Source: Vombatus ursinus (lineage: Eukaryota > Chordata > Mammalia > Diprotodontia > Vombatidae). From it: a stretch of 64,000 bases of DNA. The notes beneath the pieces were generated by a model that worked only from the letters and a program-made list of their open reading frames with translations, ran no database searches and had not been told where the DNA came from. Location of the stretch: assembly GCF_900497805.2 (NCBI RefSeq), contig NW_020954570.1:13949940-14013939 (forward strand), written 5' to 3'. Shown here in pieces: positions 45,170 to 57,300 of the stretch; the first letter of the stretch is position 1, and every line of letters starts with the position of its first letter. Both the position numbers and the translations under genes were made by a program.

Positions 45170-46458
45170 ATCATCTCATTCTCTCTCCCTTTACTACAGT
45201 CTCTGATGACTCCATTTACTCCATTCTCTTCACTGAAGAAAAACCCTTCTTTTCCACTCTTGATTCCATCTTCTGTCTCCTTTGGAATATTACCCACATG
45301 ATAATCCCCATTCTCCCTCTCTCCCTCCCCAATTTTCAGTTTCTCCCTCTCTAGTGGCTCCTTCTCTGCTACTCTCATGCATGCACAAATCTCTCCTGTC
45401 TTTAAAAAAGCTTCTAACTCCAAAGTCAGTGCTTTTTCTATTGTACCACCTCACTTGCTTCTCTCTCTGTGACCTCATTAGTTCACATGGGTTTAATTGT
45501 CATATTGATTTTTAAAACTCTCAGGTCTACAAATCCAGTGCTAGTCTCTTTCCTAAGTTCCATATTACCAACTGCCTATTGGACATTTCTCACTGGATGT
45601 CCCAATGGTGTCTCAAACTGAATATGAAATGGAATTCATTATCTTTTCCAAATACCCTTATTCTATAGGATAAAACACTATCCATGCAGATACCTGGGTT
45701 CATAATCTCTGTGTCATCTACTATTTTTCATTCTCTCTTACTCCATATATTCATTCAGCTGCCATATCTTTTCATTTCTCCTTCCATCATATCACTCACA
45801 TCCATCTCTTTCTCTTCACTCACACAGTCATCACACAAGTTTAGGTCCTCATCAACACTATCCTCAGATGTTGCAATAACTTGCCTCAAGTCTTTCCCAT
45901 CTTAAATCTAATCTCTGAACAGTTGGCAAGGTGATTTTGACTAAAGTGAAGGTTTGACCATCTCATTTCCCTACTTAATAATCTCCAAATGTTTCCTGTT
46001 ACCTCTAGGATCAAATATAAAATCCTCTGTTTGATATTTAAAGTTCTTCACAATCTGGTCAGTCTTATTTTCCAGTTACTCCATTTCAGCCACTACATTA
46101 CATTACAATCCAGACAAATTGACCTTCTTACTGCTTCTCATACTAACATCTTCTATCTCCATACTGGTTGTCCCCCATGATTAGAAAGAACATCATCTCT
46201 GCCTCTTGGTATTCCTGGTTTCCTTTAAGGCTCAGCTTAAGCACCACCCTTTACATGAAGACTCCCTTGATCCCCAAAGCTATTAATGTCTTCCATCCAA
46301 AATTATATTTTATCAATTTTGCATCTATTTTGTTTATAGCTACAGTTATGCCTCCCTTACTAGGTGGTAAATTACTTGAATACAGGATCTCTTTCATTTT
46401 GTCTTTGTATCCCCAGCACATAAAATTGTGCATAGTATGTATGTATTGATGGATGGAT
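45170..46458 (+). mobile_element. L2 LINE, 3' part, plus strand
   Basis: The better part runs from about 45530: CCAACTGCCTATTGGACATTTC, TGGATGTCCCAATGG, ATTCATTATCTTTTCC, then GGTTTGACCATCTCATTTCC, CTCTAGGATCAAATATAAAATC, CTTTAAGGCTCAGCTTAAGC. It ends at the 3' UTR end (GTCTTTGTATCCCCAGCAC, then GATGGATGGATGAATG). Upstream text at 45.17-45.5 kb is weaker (CCTGTCTTTAAAAAAGC fits the RT start). Dead relic. Confidence 0.7.
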
Positions 46459-46821
46459 GAATGACTTTGGTATGGGATGATAACCAGGTAACTACTAACA
46501 ATCTCTAATATGTAAACATCTCTATAACTGCCACCAGGTTGGAACCATTTTATCCCACACTTTGGGGTGATTCCACTATTCAGGCTGCATCAAAAAAGAA
46601 CAGGATTAAAGGAAATGCCAAAAAAAATGCTCAGGAAGGATATTTCCTTATGACAAAGCCCTTCGTGAAGTTTATTTGTATAGAGTACATGCCTGACTCC
46701 TTGTTCCAGTAAATCTCTTTTTGTTTAAAATATTCATCTTTTTCATTTGCCTAATATTTTCATCTTGATGTCATAGTGCCATCATGACTAAGACAGTTCT
46801 GGCTCCAATACTACTGTGAGT

Positions 46822-46823
46822 GG

Positions 46824-46868
<45 letters not shown>
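46822..46868. repeat. (TG)n microsatellite
   Basis: TG units with a few TA interruptions. Confidence 0.9.
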
Positions 46869-46872
<4 letters not shown>

Positions 46873-47103
46873 AGAAATGGTCACTTAAATTCTCTTTTTA
46901 ATGTAATCATTTGCAAGATTAGGCAGAATAGTTTCTGTCTGCCTATTTAAACTGTGAGCAGGATGCCCAGGGATTGTCTAAAGAATGCATATTTTTTATT
47001 ATTGGTAGCATATCTAAGCAAAACTAGTGACAATGCTATTGTTAGTTTGAATTCTTATTTATGACCTGAAACAAAAACACAATACCAAAATGTGGTTTTA
47101 ACA

Positions 47104-47131
47104 ATCATCATCATCATCATCATCATCATTA
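47104..47131. repeat. (CAT)n microsatellite
   Basis: Nine tandem ATC/CAT units. Confidence 0.9.
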
Positions 47132-47479
47132 CAATAATAAAAATCAGTCTGACTGAAGATTCTATGAAAATTCTCTCTCTTCCTAGGGAGAATTCTGGGA
47201 AGAATGGATGTACACCTGCATAAACAATAGCAGAAGTTCTAAGGACAGTTTATTGGCCTTTGGCTTAGGGAAGAGGAAAAGAGAAAATATAATGAAGTTC
47301 AAAAGAAGGAAAATATGCTGAGAAGGAGGTAATTCTCTCTAAATCCTCATGGGAATATCAATTTTTTTGTCTGACTAATCCAAAAGGAAATTACCATTAA
47401 ATTCAAAGACTGGTTTGTTTTTGGATTAGACCTATGGTTTCATTGTTCTGCAATTGCTCTGTAGCTTACTGGGTTAGAG

Positions 47480-47605
47480 AGCTGCCCAGGGCACTAAGAG
47501 GTTAAATCATTTTCCCAGGGTCACCCAACCAGTATGTGTGAGAGGTAGGCCTGGATTCCTAGTCCTCCTTACTCTAAAGGCAACACTTCCCTATACCAAT
47601 CTATG
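47480..47605 (-). repeat. MIR-like, minus strand
   Basis: CACTAAGAGGTTAAATCATTTTC, CCAGGGTCACCCAACCAG, GCCTGGATTCCTAGTCC. Confidence 0.55.
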
Positions 47606-48059
47606 TCTAATAAAAATTAAGAGAGTTTTAAGGTAGTTCAGTTATGACTTGCAAGGCTTCATAGCATATTATACATTAAGCAGAATTTGGAGTCAGGAAG
47701 AACTTTTCAAACTTTGACACATAATGGCTGTATGGTTGTGCAAAAAAAATTTTAATTCTTAGCACCTATAAGACTCTACTTTGCAGAACAGTTGCCAGTT
47801 TGTTTTTGAATGAAATTGCAGGTCTAGACTAAAGAAGGTTGTTTGACATCTAAATAATTGATAAGTCCTGTTAATTCTGCCGCAGAACATCTGCTTCTGT
47901 CCTCTTCTTTTCACTCACATAGTCACTATTCTATTTCAGGTGCCTGAAAATAAGTAAAATTAGAACAAAATATATTATATTTTAAAACTAAGTCATAGGC
48001 CCACAGGGATCATCTGTAAGTATGGATTGCTAGCCTCCCTTTCTATTTGAATTTGACAC

Positions 48060-48470
48060 CACTGTATTAGGATACAGAGATATTGTAAATAAAGATAAGA
48101 AGGCAGAAGTGAAAATCCATCTTTTACAGATAAAAATGCAATAAAAATAGTAATCAGTTCAGTTTTCACAAACCGAAGACACTGACCCAAATGGAGACTT
48201 AGTAATGAAATCCTAAATAATAAATGATTCAAAGAACAAATCTTAGAAACAGTTAATAAATATATGAAATTGAATGATATTTGTGAAAAATATAAAATTT
48301 CTGGGATGTAGCTAAAGCAGGCCTCAGGGGGAAAATTATATCCCTACACACATTAACAAAATTTTAAAAAGAAAATTAATGAATTGAATATGCATTTTAC
48401 AAGTTAGAAAAACAACAATTAAACAAACTGAAAATAAGCACAAGAGAGAAGATATTAAAAATGAGAGGAG
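48060..48470 (+). mobile_element. Old L1 ORF2 fragment
   Basis: AATAATAAATGATTCAAAGAAC, GCTAAAGCAGGCCTCAGGGGG and TATATCCCTACACAC match the stretch between endonuclease and RT in L1 ORF2 (compare 60.02-60.8 kb). Many stops. Confidence 0.6.
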
Positions 48471-48859
48471 AAACAGATAAACTGGAAAACAAAAACTATA
48501 GAAATTATAACTAAAACAGTTGAGATGGAAGGAAAGAGTAGGTCATGGGATTTAAGGAATATGAGAAATTGGAAAATTTGGAGGTTTGAGGCTAAGCAGC
48601 TATGTGAGAGGAGACGGTGAGGAGAAGAGGAAGATGGCAAGACAAATGATAAACTCCTTGAGAAAGGAGTTAGAAAGATGAGGGGGATTTGTAAACTATA
48701 TCCAACTGAAATGCGAAAAGTAATGCAATAATTTTGGGTGACTTGAACTTCATAAATGTAACAGAAAAGAAAGCTTGCAGGCCCCAGTCTGACCTGTGAA
48801 AACAAGAAAATATAAGGAAAATAAATGAGAGCTATGGAAGAAAGGCATGAAAAAAAAAA

Positions 48860-49443
48860 AAAATTAATGGCTTGAAACAAAAGGTTCAAAATCTTTCCCA
48901 AGAAAATAACTTCCTAAAAATTTGAATGGATTAAGTGGAAACTATTGACTCAATGAAACTAAGAAATATTAAAACAAAGTCAAAAATTGAAAGATAATCT
49001 GAAAAAAATGCAAAGTATCTCATATCATAAACAACTGACCTGGAAAATAGATCAGGGAGAAATAATTTTAAAATATCAAAGCTGAGACACCGTGTTTCAA
49101 GAAATCATGGGGAAAAAAACCAAAACACCCAGATCACTTAGAAGCAGAGGGAAAAGTAGAGATTGAAAGAATCCACCAGTAACTTCCAGAAAGAATTCGC
49201 AAAATGAAAATTCTCAGGAAGGTTATAGCCAAAACCCAGAACTCCCAGATCAAAGAAAAAAATAATAAAAGCAGCCAGAAAGAAATATGTTAAGTACTAA
49301 GGAGTCACAAATAAGATCACATAAGATTTAGCAGCCACTACATAAAGGACTGGAGAGTTTGGAGTGTGGTATTCCAGAAGGCAAAATATCTAGACTTACA
49401 TCCAAGAAAAATTTACTAGAATAACTAGAAAATCAAAAAATAA
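48860..49443 (+). mobile_element. L1 ORF1 fragment
   Basis: AACAACTGACCTGGAAAATAG, GATTGAAAGAATCCACCAG, AGGACTGGAGAGTTTGGAGTG and AGCCAGAAAGAAATATG follow the order of ORF1 in copy B (17.30-17.67 kb). Broken frames; a SINE has inserted at its right end. Confidence 0.75.
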
Positions 49444-49456
49444 AAACCTCAAATTA

Positions 49457-49590
49457 GGGGCAGTTAGGTGGCACAGTGGATAGAGCACTAGCCTTGGAGT
49501 CAGGAGGACCTGAGCTCAAATCTGGCCTCAGACACTAACTATGTGACCCTGGGCAAGTCACTTAACACCAATTGCCTTTAAAAAATAAAC
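49457..49590 (+). repeat. tRNA-SINE with perfect 13-bp target duplication
   Basis: GGGGCAGTTAGGTGGCACAG start, GTCAGGAGGACCTGAGC, CTATGTGACCCTGGGCAAGTC, CACCAATTGCC then an A-rich tail. AAACCTCAAATTA occurs at 49444-49456 and 49591-49603. Confidence 0.95.
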
Positions 49591-49624
49591 AAACCTCAAA
49601 TTAAACACCAACATAGGAATTCTC

Positions 49625-49775
49625 TTAATAATACTTTTTAATACTTTTTTAATAATACTTTTTATTTTTACTAATAATACTTTTAAAATAATACTTAATA
49701 ATGCTTTTTTATATATTATATTAAATAATGCTATTTTGTATTTATATTTTTATATTTATATTTTATTCCCCTCAC
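49625..49775. repeat. AT-rich (AATACTTTTT)n-like tract
   Basis: Loosely repeated AATACTTTTTAAT and TATATTTTTAT units. Confidence 0.6.
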
Positions 49776-49916
49776 TGAACCCTCACTTGTAATAAAGAAT
49801 ATTTTAGACTTCTCAATAATGTTAATATTAAAATTTGACAAAGAACGCAAAATTAGTATTATACAAGCATCCATTCAAATGGACTCAATTCAGTCCAATG
49901 GTAAAACTCAAAGATC

Positions 49917-50070
49917 ACTAGATTTGGATACAGAAGTCCTGGGCACTATCCATACTACCCTGGGAAAGTTACTTCAGCTCTCTGCACCTCCGTTTCCACA
50001 TTTGTAAAATGAGAAACTTGGACTATATGATTTCTAAAGTTCCTTTTAGCTGTAAACCTCAGATAGTTGA
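49917..50070 (+). repeat. MIR, plus strand
   Basis: CTACCCTGGGAAAGTTACTTC, CTCCGTTTCCACATTTG, TAAAATGAGAAACTTGG, TTCTAAAGTTCCTTTTAGC. Confidence 0.75.
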
Positions 50071-50249
50071 TGACCAGATAACTGACTTACCTCTCTGGTG
50101 CTTAGTGGCATAATGTCTAATTAGGACTAGACCAGGTGTTCCAGTTGGATCCTATTTTCAACTGAAAGGCTAGATGGCCTTGTATTGAGGAAACATTAAC
50201 AGGTGAGTCTGGACCAAAAAAAAAAAAAAAGCCAGTGAAATCATCATTT

Positions 50250-50561
50250 TTTTTAATTAATTTATTTTGATTTATCAACAATCACTTGCATATGTTTTTG
50301 AGTTTAAAATTTTTCTCCCCCTTCCTCCCCACCAGCCTCCCCAAGATGGCACACAATCTGATATAGGCTATATATATACATTCCTATTAAACATATTTTC
50401 ACCTTAGTGATGTTGTAAGTAACCACCAGAAAGAGGAAACAAAACTCAACAGAAGAAAGAAAAAAAATAGCAAATAGTATGCTTTGATCAGCATTCAAAC
50501 TCCATAGTTCTTTCTTTGGATATGGATACTATTATACTATAAGAAATGATGAACAGGTGAA
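50250..50561 (-). mobile_element. Short L1 with inverted 5' end
   Basis: 50250 to about 50526 is a minus-strand L1 3' UTR. About 50527-50559 (ACTATTATACTATAAGAAATG and on) is L1 ORF2 end text in plus orientation. The whole unit is bounded by CATCATTT at 50242-50249 and 50562-50569. One target duplication around two opposite L1 pieces is the mark of twin priming. Confidence 0.75.
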
Positions 50562-50569
50562 CATCATTT

Positions 50570-51155
50570 CCTTTTGATTCAATAGTAAGAGCATTTTTAT
50601 AAAACTTTTCTTTTTAGCTCTTCAAAGCAAAACTCTCAAGTTTTTCTAGTTTTCTTCATGGTGAGATTTTTTTTCCCCATTATCACACTCATGTTCCCTT
50701 TGCATTTTTCTTTCAGTCAATGACATGACCTAGAATGATCACACAAGATGGTTCAGGTACCAAGGGTTTCTGATCAACTAGTCCAGACTTGAACTCCTCC
50801 TGCTGTCAGTATCTGATGCTGAAAACTCTTTTTACCAGTCAGCTCTGACTGAGGGCCCCAATAACTCTTGCCACTTTGAACTCACAAGGTTGCCACTATG
50901 AAAATGGATACCTTGATTTGCTTGAGTCCCTCCCCCATTACCAATTATCCAGGTAGCTAGAAGAACTGTATGAGGACTGGTTGTATTGCTTGACATACCA
51001 CCAATCTTTTGCAGTGACCGAGAGTAAATCTAGCTGGATGTACAGAAAATTAGCAACTCTGAAGCCAATTAAGTTCATATCAGCTTTGAAGTAGACCCTG
51101 AGCAATTTCGTGGTTTATGGACCTTCAAGAGACATCTCCAGAGACCCCCCCTAAT
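50570..51155. other. Unassigned, perhaps part of an LTR element
   Basis: No gene or family recognised. It lies just upstream of an LTR-like block and could belong to it. Confidence 0.3.
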
Positions 51156-51507
51156 TGTTGGTTATGGGGCTCTAGGACACATCATGTTTTACATCCCCTT
51201 ATCTTATTGTTTGTGCTCAGACCTTGAATTGTCAGGCTGATTTGTGTATCAAAGAGCCATATCTGACCCTGGAATTCCTTATTCCCTCTCTTGAATCTCC
51301 CCTTCTTTGGGAATGGGGACTGACTATTTCCTGCCTTTCTCCCCATATTCCCTTCCTCCCTTTGTTTGAAAGGTATTGATATCTTACTCTTTCCAACTGG
51401 ACCTTGAACATGTCAGAACAGACATTGTTTCATCTTGTAAGCTTATTCTCAGGCAATAAATGCATTTATAATCCGTGTAAACTGTGACTGGACTCTGGTT
51501 CATTCCA
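51156..51507 (+). repeat. Probable LTR, 3' part
   Basis: AATAAA at 51455-51460 is followed by a 45-base stretch ending GTTCATTCCA. Upstream is pyrimidine-rich. The TGTTGGTTATGG at 51156 is a possible start. No target duplication was found, so the ends are guesses. Confidence 0.38.
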
Positions 51508-51509
51508 TG

Positions 51510-53095
51510 TTCCCCTTTTTGGGCCTGGGTTTTCTTCCATTTAACAGTTCACAGGGTTTTTCTTTAACATCCCAAAGATTAAAAATGTCTATTTTTAAAA
51601 TTTCTTACACAGGTATAAAGAACAAAAATATAGGAAAAAAATGTGACCAGAGCCTCCTGTCTGTCAGTATATTTGCTCAAGCTGCCACATGTGAACAGTC
51701 ATCATTTCTGTCAGGGTTCAGGAGGGTACCTGGGAACTGGACTAGAGCCCCTTACCCACCCCTTAATGGAAGTCCTAGAATGAAAGAGTTACAATTCCTG
51801 GGAGTAAGAGCAGAAGCTGCCTCTACTTTTAAATTGATGCACTACCCTTTGTCTTTAGGAGATCAATAAGGATGCTTTTGGCGCATCTATCTATAATCCC
51901 TAATTCCAGAAACATTTCTAGGCTCCTGATTAAGACCAAGCATCTTCCTTTCCAGTGTCTAAATCTTGTCAAATAGACTATAGATATATCTCTCCCCCTT
52001 CCCCATCCCCCCCCCCAAAAAAAAAAAAAATAAAGCATACTTATTCTGGAAGCTTTAACAAATTTAGTTGTATATGTAAAAGGAAGTTTTCAAAGACTTC
52101 CCAAGGACATGGAAGTCTAAAGCTGGGAGTACTGGCTCTATCAGACCACACCCTCAGGAGTCATTGACTCCTCAGTTTGAGCTTCTACAACCTGCAGAGA
52201 GGGTCCCCCTACAACCTTCTCCCTCAGGGGAGGAAGTCATTCCCTCCTCTTGAAAATAGTGATAAGATAAGCCTGAGGCTTTGTAAAAACCCATGGGGGT
52301 TCCACAATCTCTATCCCAAATCAACTCTGAGAAAGCCTCAATTCTTGTGGATCCTTCCTCAACCGGAACTGGATTCTCTGGGTCAGAGACCATAACCTAA
52401 TGCCCTCATTCCCTAACCCTTCAGGGGAGAGCTCTTTACTTTCTTTATTACCCTATTAGCTTTACTTACCCTATTAGCTGCCCCTCAGCCTTCATTGCAT
52501 CGTCCTTGAAAGCAGAGAGTTCTGTCTGCAGATGCTGAATGTACCAGAGTAATTTACTTTCAGTATGACTGTGCAACCATGTACAGAAAATGCTAGCCTT
52601 GAAGCTTTCTTTACCCTTCTGAACAACCTCCTGCAGCACTCTTAGAGCTCATCTGTCTGCTTCAGTGGGATATTCTGCCTCAGTGAAAGCCTGTTACCTG
52701 TCCCACAGAGAGGACTCCCCAAACACCATCAGGAGGGCTCTGGTGACAGAAAGCCAAATGATCTGTCTACCCTTCTCTGTACTGCAAATATAGATTACTT
52801 CCTCCAGTTTAACCATGACATGAGTCTGGAGGCCATCTCCTCTTTCCCAGCCTGCCAAGACTATGCCAAATTGTGTAGGCATAGCTGTAAAACCAGTTCC
52901 CTCTTAGTTTAGGTTCCAAGTTGGAATGAAATGGAGCATTCACAAGTCACTGATATTTAACAAAGGAGGAGGTTTACTTTGCCCTAACACAAGCAAGAAC
53001 ATACAACATGGATACAATGGCATGTAGTTTCTCTGAACAACTCCCCCCTCACCCCTAGCCTCTCAACCTTGAAACTGCATCTAGTTAGTATGGCA
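51510..53095. other. Unassigned
   Basis: Higher GC than the surroundings with several overlapping short frames on both strands (for example 52172-52395), but no motif or family that I recognise. A C/A-rich simple tract sits at about 52004-52031. Confidence 0.35.
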
Positions 53096-53635
53096 GAAAT
53101 AAAGGTAGACCTAAATAATTGGAGAAATTTTCATTACTCATGGGCAGGCCGAGCCAATGTAATAAAAATGACAATACCGCCCAAGTTAACTTACTCATCA
53201 ATATCACACCACTCAAACTATCAAAGGATTACTTTGTTGAGTTAGGGAAAAAAAAACACAAGGAAATTTATATGTAGGAACAAAAGATCAGGAATCTTGA
53301 GAGAAATAATGAAAAGTGAGAAGGAAGAGATCCTAATAGCACCAGATCTCAGACTATATTATGAAGCTGCAATCATCAAAAACAATTTGGTATTAGTTAA
53401 GAAAGAGAAATTAGGTACACAATATACAGAAGCAAACAAGTACAGTACCCTAGTGTTTGATAAACCCAAAGATCTTAACTATTGGGGTAAAAATTCACTA
53501 TTCAAAAAACCCTAGGAGGAAAACTGGACAGCAGTCTGGTAGAAACTAGATAGACCAATGTTGCATACCACATACCAAGATAAGCTCCAAACAAATACAT
53601 GACTAAACATAAAAAGTAATATCATTTTAAAAAAA
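53096..53635 (+). mobile_element. L1 ORF2 fragment
   Basis: AATAATTGGAGAAATTTTC, CAGGCCGAGCCAATG, ACTTTGTTGAGTTAGG. The frame 53297-53515 reads APDLRLYYEAAIIKNNLVLV and ends VFDKPKDLNYWGKNSLF, the connection region after the L1 RT. Truncated at both ends, no tail. Confidence 0.8.
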
Positions 53636-53639
53636 TTTT

Positions 53640-54080
53640 AGAGGAGAAGGGAAAAAAATTTAAATTACAAAAATTTTAAACAGAGATTGGATGGGTATTT
53701 ATTGAGTTGGCTGGATGGCCATGGAGTGCCCTTGCAAGTGTTGAGATTGTATGATTCTGATTATTTTTATGGGAATTATGATTCTAGAGATTATAGTTGC
53801 ATATGACCTACCATATGAGCAAGACAATTTATTCAAAGGATCACAAGGACATTTGAATGTGACTTGTATAGACTATATCTAATATGTGTCTTTGCTTTAA
53901 GGATCTGTGGTTTTAACTAAGTACTCCCTCCACCGGTACACAACACAACCCCTCTTTGCTTCAGCAGCCTTCTTGAGTGACTACTGCTGAAAACATTCAT
54001 CATGTCACTGCCAGTCATTTGGTAATGAGTGTCTCTGAATATTAGTTGACCCACTGATACCATATATAGAGTGCATTGCA
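53640..54080. other. Unassigned
   Basis: No gene or repeat that I recognise. Confidence 0.35.
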
Positions 54081-54084
54081 GGAC

Positions 54085-54362
54085 TCAAATAATAATAATA
54101 ACAGCTAACATTTATATAGCACCTACTATATGCCAGGTGCTATGTTAAGTGCTTTACAAATATTAGCTCATTTGATCCTTACATCAATCCTGGGAAGTAG
54201 ATGTTATTAATATTCTCATTTTACAGTCAGGAAAATTGAGGCAACCAGAGGTTTAAGTGACTTGCTCAGGGTCTCACAACTAGTAAGTGTCTGAGCTCAG
54301 ATTTGAACTCAGATCTTCCTGACTGCAGACCCATTAGCCACTGTGTCACCTAGCTGCCCTGT
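54085..54362 (-). repeat. MIR with marsupial head, minus strand
   Basis: AATAATAACAGCTAACATTTA, AGCACCTACTATATGCCAGG, AGTGCTTTACAAATATTAGC, AGGTTTAAGTGACTTGCTC and the end GTCACCTAGCTGCCCT. About 278 bp, close to full length. Confidence 0.85.
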
Positions 54363-54364
54363 GA

Positions 54365-57300
54365 GGCCTTTCCAATTTAGCAATCCTTGCCAGGGCTTAC
54401 ATTCTGCTGACATAGAATTCTTGGTCACCTTTAGAACCCAATCAGGGATCAGAGTAGGAGCTTAGTGGAAACTATATACATACACATAAATTGTGTTGTT
54501 TATTTCCAAATAATTAACTTATGGCTAATTGCTTCCCCTTTTATCCTAAGTTATTATCACTATCTTCATTCTCTTTCATGAAAATAGTGTTAGAGTAGGA
54601 GTATACAATGGAAAATAAGACGAGGACAAACAGGCTTTCTAACTACCTCCATTTCAAACTTTGAAGAAAACTAGCTTGGGTGGTTTTAACAACATAATTT
54701 TTATGCAGCTGTTCGGGTGATGCGTTGTTATGGATTTTCTCCCCACACAAAGAGTCTAAAGGACATTTCTGGGACTTCTCACTTCTTGGGCTACATGTCC
54801 CTATCTACCTGAGTGCTTAAGTATCTAGAACTCCCCAAAGGTAATTAGCATCTCATTTTTCATGAACTCAGACTTACGAGGCTTCAACATATACAACCAT
54901 CAAGGGCATATAAATGACCCACATCGGAGTTTGTAAAGAATCAAGAAGCATCCACCCACGAGGTCAGCCTTAGCCAAAGGTTCATATAGCTTCCATGGCT
55001 TGCAGTAAGTACTGCCTTGGGTGCGATCCAGACAAAGGGAGGGAGGCTGTTCACTCCCTCTGTTCATTTTCAACACTCCTCTCTGAGGTTATTTGTGCTG
55101 CATTCTCTTTCGATAAAAGTTCACCTCTAGTTACTGCTGCCCATAACAGTACATCTGTAGCACTCTTTTGCATAGGTGGCATAAGTCCTTTCAATACTGT
55201 CACTGTCTTTCATTGCCAATAGGTTTAGTGGGTCGTCTCACCAATGCTATCACTCAACTTTTCTTTGCTGCTCCCAGCAATTCAGCTCTCTTCCAACAGA
55301 TACTGATTGTTTTCTCTCCAGCTTTCAGGCAGAAGTCCAATGGAAAGAGGCTAATAGCATTGTTCTTTTATTCCTCTATGCCAAATTGTCTTTAAAATTT
55401 TCTGGGCTGTTTACAACCAAATCCTGTAGCCCCACCTTCTACTCAAGGATTATTCAGGCAGCTACAGGAACCTACAGGAATAGCTACTTCTTGAACCACT
55501 GGAAAAAGTCTCTGTTTTTTAATTCAGTTCATGGTGGTTTTATCTTCACCCAATGCCTAGGAGATGTGTCTCTGGTTCAGATGAGCACTTTCTACTTACT
55601 TGAGACTTAGCGCAACATTTCCATTCTCTTTCTATCTGCCTTTCCATCTCCCATCTTCACTTGCTTTGGAGCAGCTACAGCCAGGTTATTACAGAACACC
55701 CGAGATATTTTCTTCAATGATCTTCCAGAGTGAAAGGATTAGGGCAAAAGGGGGCTTCCACTGATTGCTTCAAGTAGAAGCAGAGAATCAACCACAAAGG
55801 TAAACAATTTGTGCATTAAGTACAATAGGGACATCAATTATCAAAGAGAAAACAGTTACAGGGTGTAATACTTTTGACTGACTTGATATGCATACATCTC
55901 ATTCCTCAAAGTAGTGAAGATAGCTAAGAAAATGCTTCTGAATGCCTCAAAGTCATATTAGGCCCTAAACTTCCTACATTTCAAACCGCTAAAGTAATGA
56001 CCCCAAAGTTAGGTCATTGAAGGCCAAGCCATAGAATGACTCAGAAGTCAGAATGAAGGCCAGATAAAAAGTCTGCCAAATCATCCTCCAGTAAAACAAG
56101 TGCATGCTTGGAAGTCAAGTGGAGCTATCTTGGTAGACAGTTTACACATTTAAATTGTCTTTGAAACTCTTCCCAGATATCTCTAATGTTCACTTTGTAA
56201 ACTCTGACTTTTAAAAATAATAACAGCAGTAGTGGCATTTGAAGATTAAAGCCAAACTCATTTTTAAATGCTGATTTTAACTCATCAACAAAAATGATAG
56301 CCAATTTGATACAATGGAGTAACTGAGCTCAATATTTTATCAGATGGAAGGGCTGCCAAATAGATCCAAGGCTATAAATATCCAATGCTTGGCTAATCTG
56401 GCTGCATAGGTCCCTTGACAAATTGTTACGGCCCAAAGAACTATCAGCTGACACCATACTAAAAATATCACTGAGAAAACCATGTCTAGTTGAACTACAA
56501 CATGCCTCCCCATCTCCTTCACTCAGCCCAACTTCTTCTTCTCCTCCCCCACTCAAACACCACTCAAACTAGCTTCTTCTATATTTCCTTCCGGAGAAAG
56601 AGGGTCTGTTTAGAGGGAGGAGGCTGATACTTACTTGACTTTTTCCAACCTACAGTTTCCCTCTAATAGAAAAAATTTAGAACAGGATTCATAATGTAAT
56701 CCCTCACGTAGAGTTCATATACATGAATAATCCATAGTATATACTTGTGGTAACATGGGTCTGAGAACTTCCTGGCATACCAGGATTTGTAGTTCATAGG
56801 GACAAATATTTCCTCTCAGCCTTGAGAGTGATTTGGGACTATCAGTCTTTGAGCTGAAGCATTTACCTAAGTCATGTCTGAGAGTTTTTAAAGGGACACA
56901 CATACTCTGTGAGAGAATGAGGGAAAAGAGGGGAGCTTCAAGAGCTCAAGAGCAGTGGGGGAAGAGTAATGAGCCCCACTTGGGACTTAATGAGCTGAGC
57001 TTGAATCCATAAAACAACAGGTCCAAAGAGAAACTGAAAAAAGACCTCCCCAAAAAAAGACTGAAAAGAGAAAGCAAAAGAAGTGTTGAGCTGTAGTAGA
57101 TTGAGAAGAAATTGAAGAAGGTCAATAGATATTTTGAAGCAGAGGACTAATTGTACTGAAGCTACTAATTGCACTCACTTCTTCAAGGACTGAGGAAGTT
57201 CAAGTTGCCTGTAACAGAAACAATAATGTATTCTGTTTACTTCTTCTACCTAACAATTTCCTGTATGCTTCAAACATAAAGAGGCCAAGGGTTAGCTAGT

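Larger units (their letters stand above)
46460..47479. other. Unassigned apart from microsatellites
   Basis: (TG)n at about 46822-46868 and (ATC)n at about 47106-47130. No gene or other repeat recognised. Confidence 0.4.

Noticed and set aside
44950-45423. 157-codon minus-strand frame and overlapping plus-strand frames
   Set aside because: Low-complexity Glu/Lys/Gly text opposite CT-rich, L2-like sequence; overlapping frames on both strands are typical of skewed composition.
47104-47131. (CAT)n as a CRISPR-like array
   Set aside because: Simple trinucleotide repeat without spacers; nuclear vertebrate DNA.
48455-48901. 148-codon minus-strand frame
   Set aside because: Lies opposite purine-rich L1-associated sequence and is Ser/Phe/Leu-rich low complexity.
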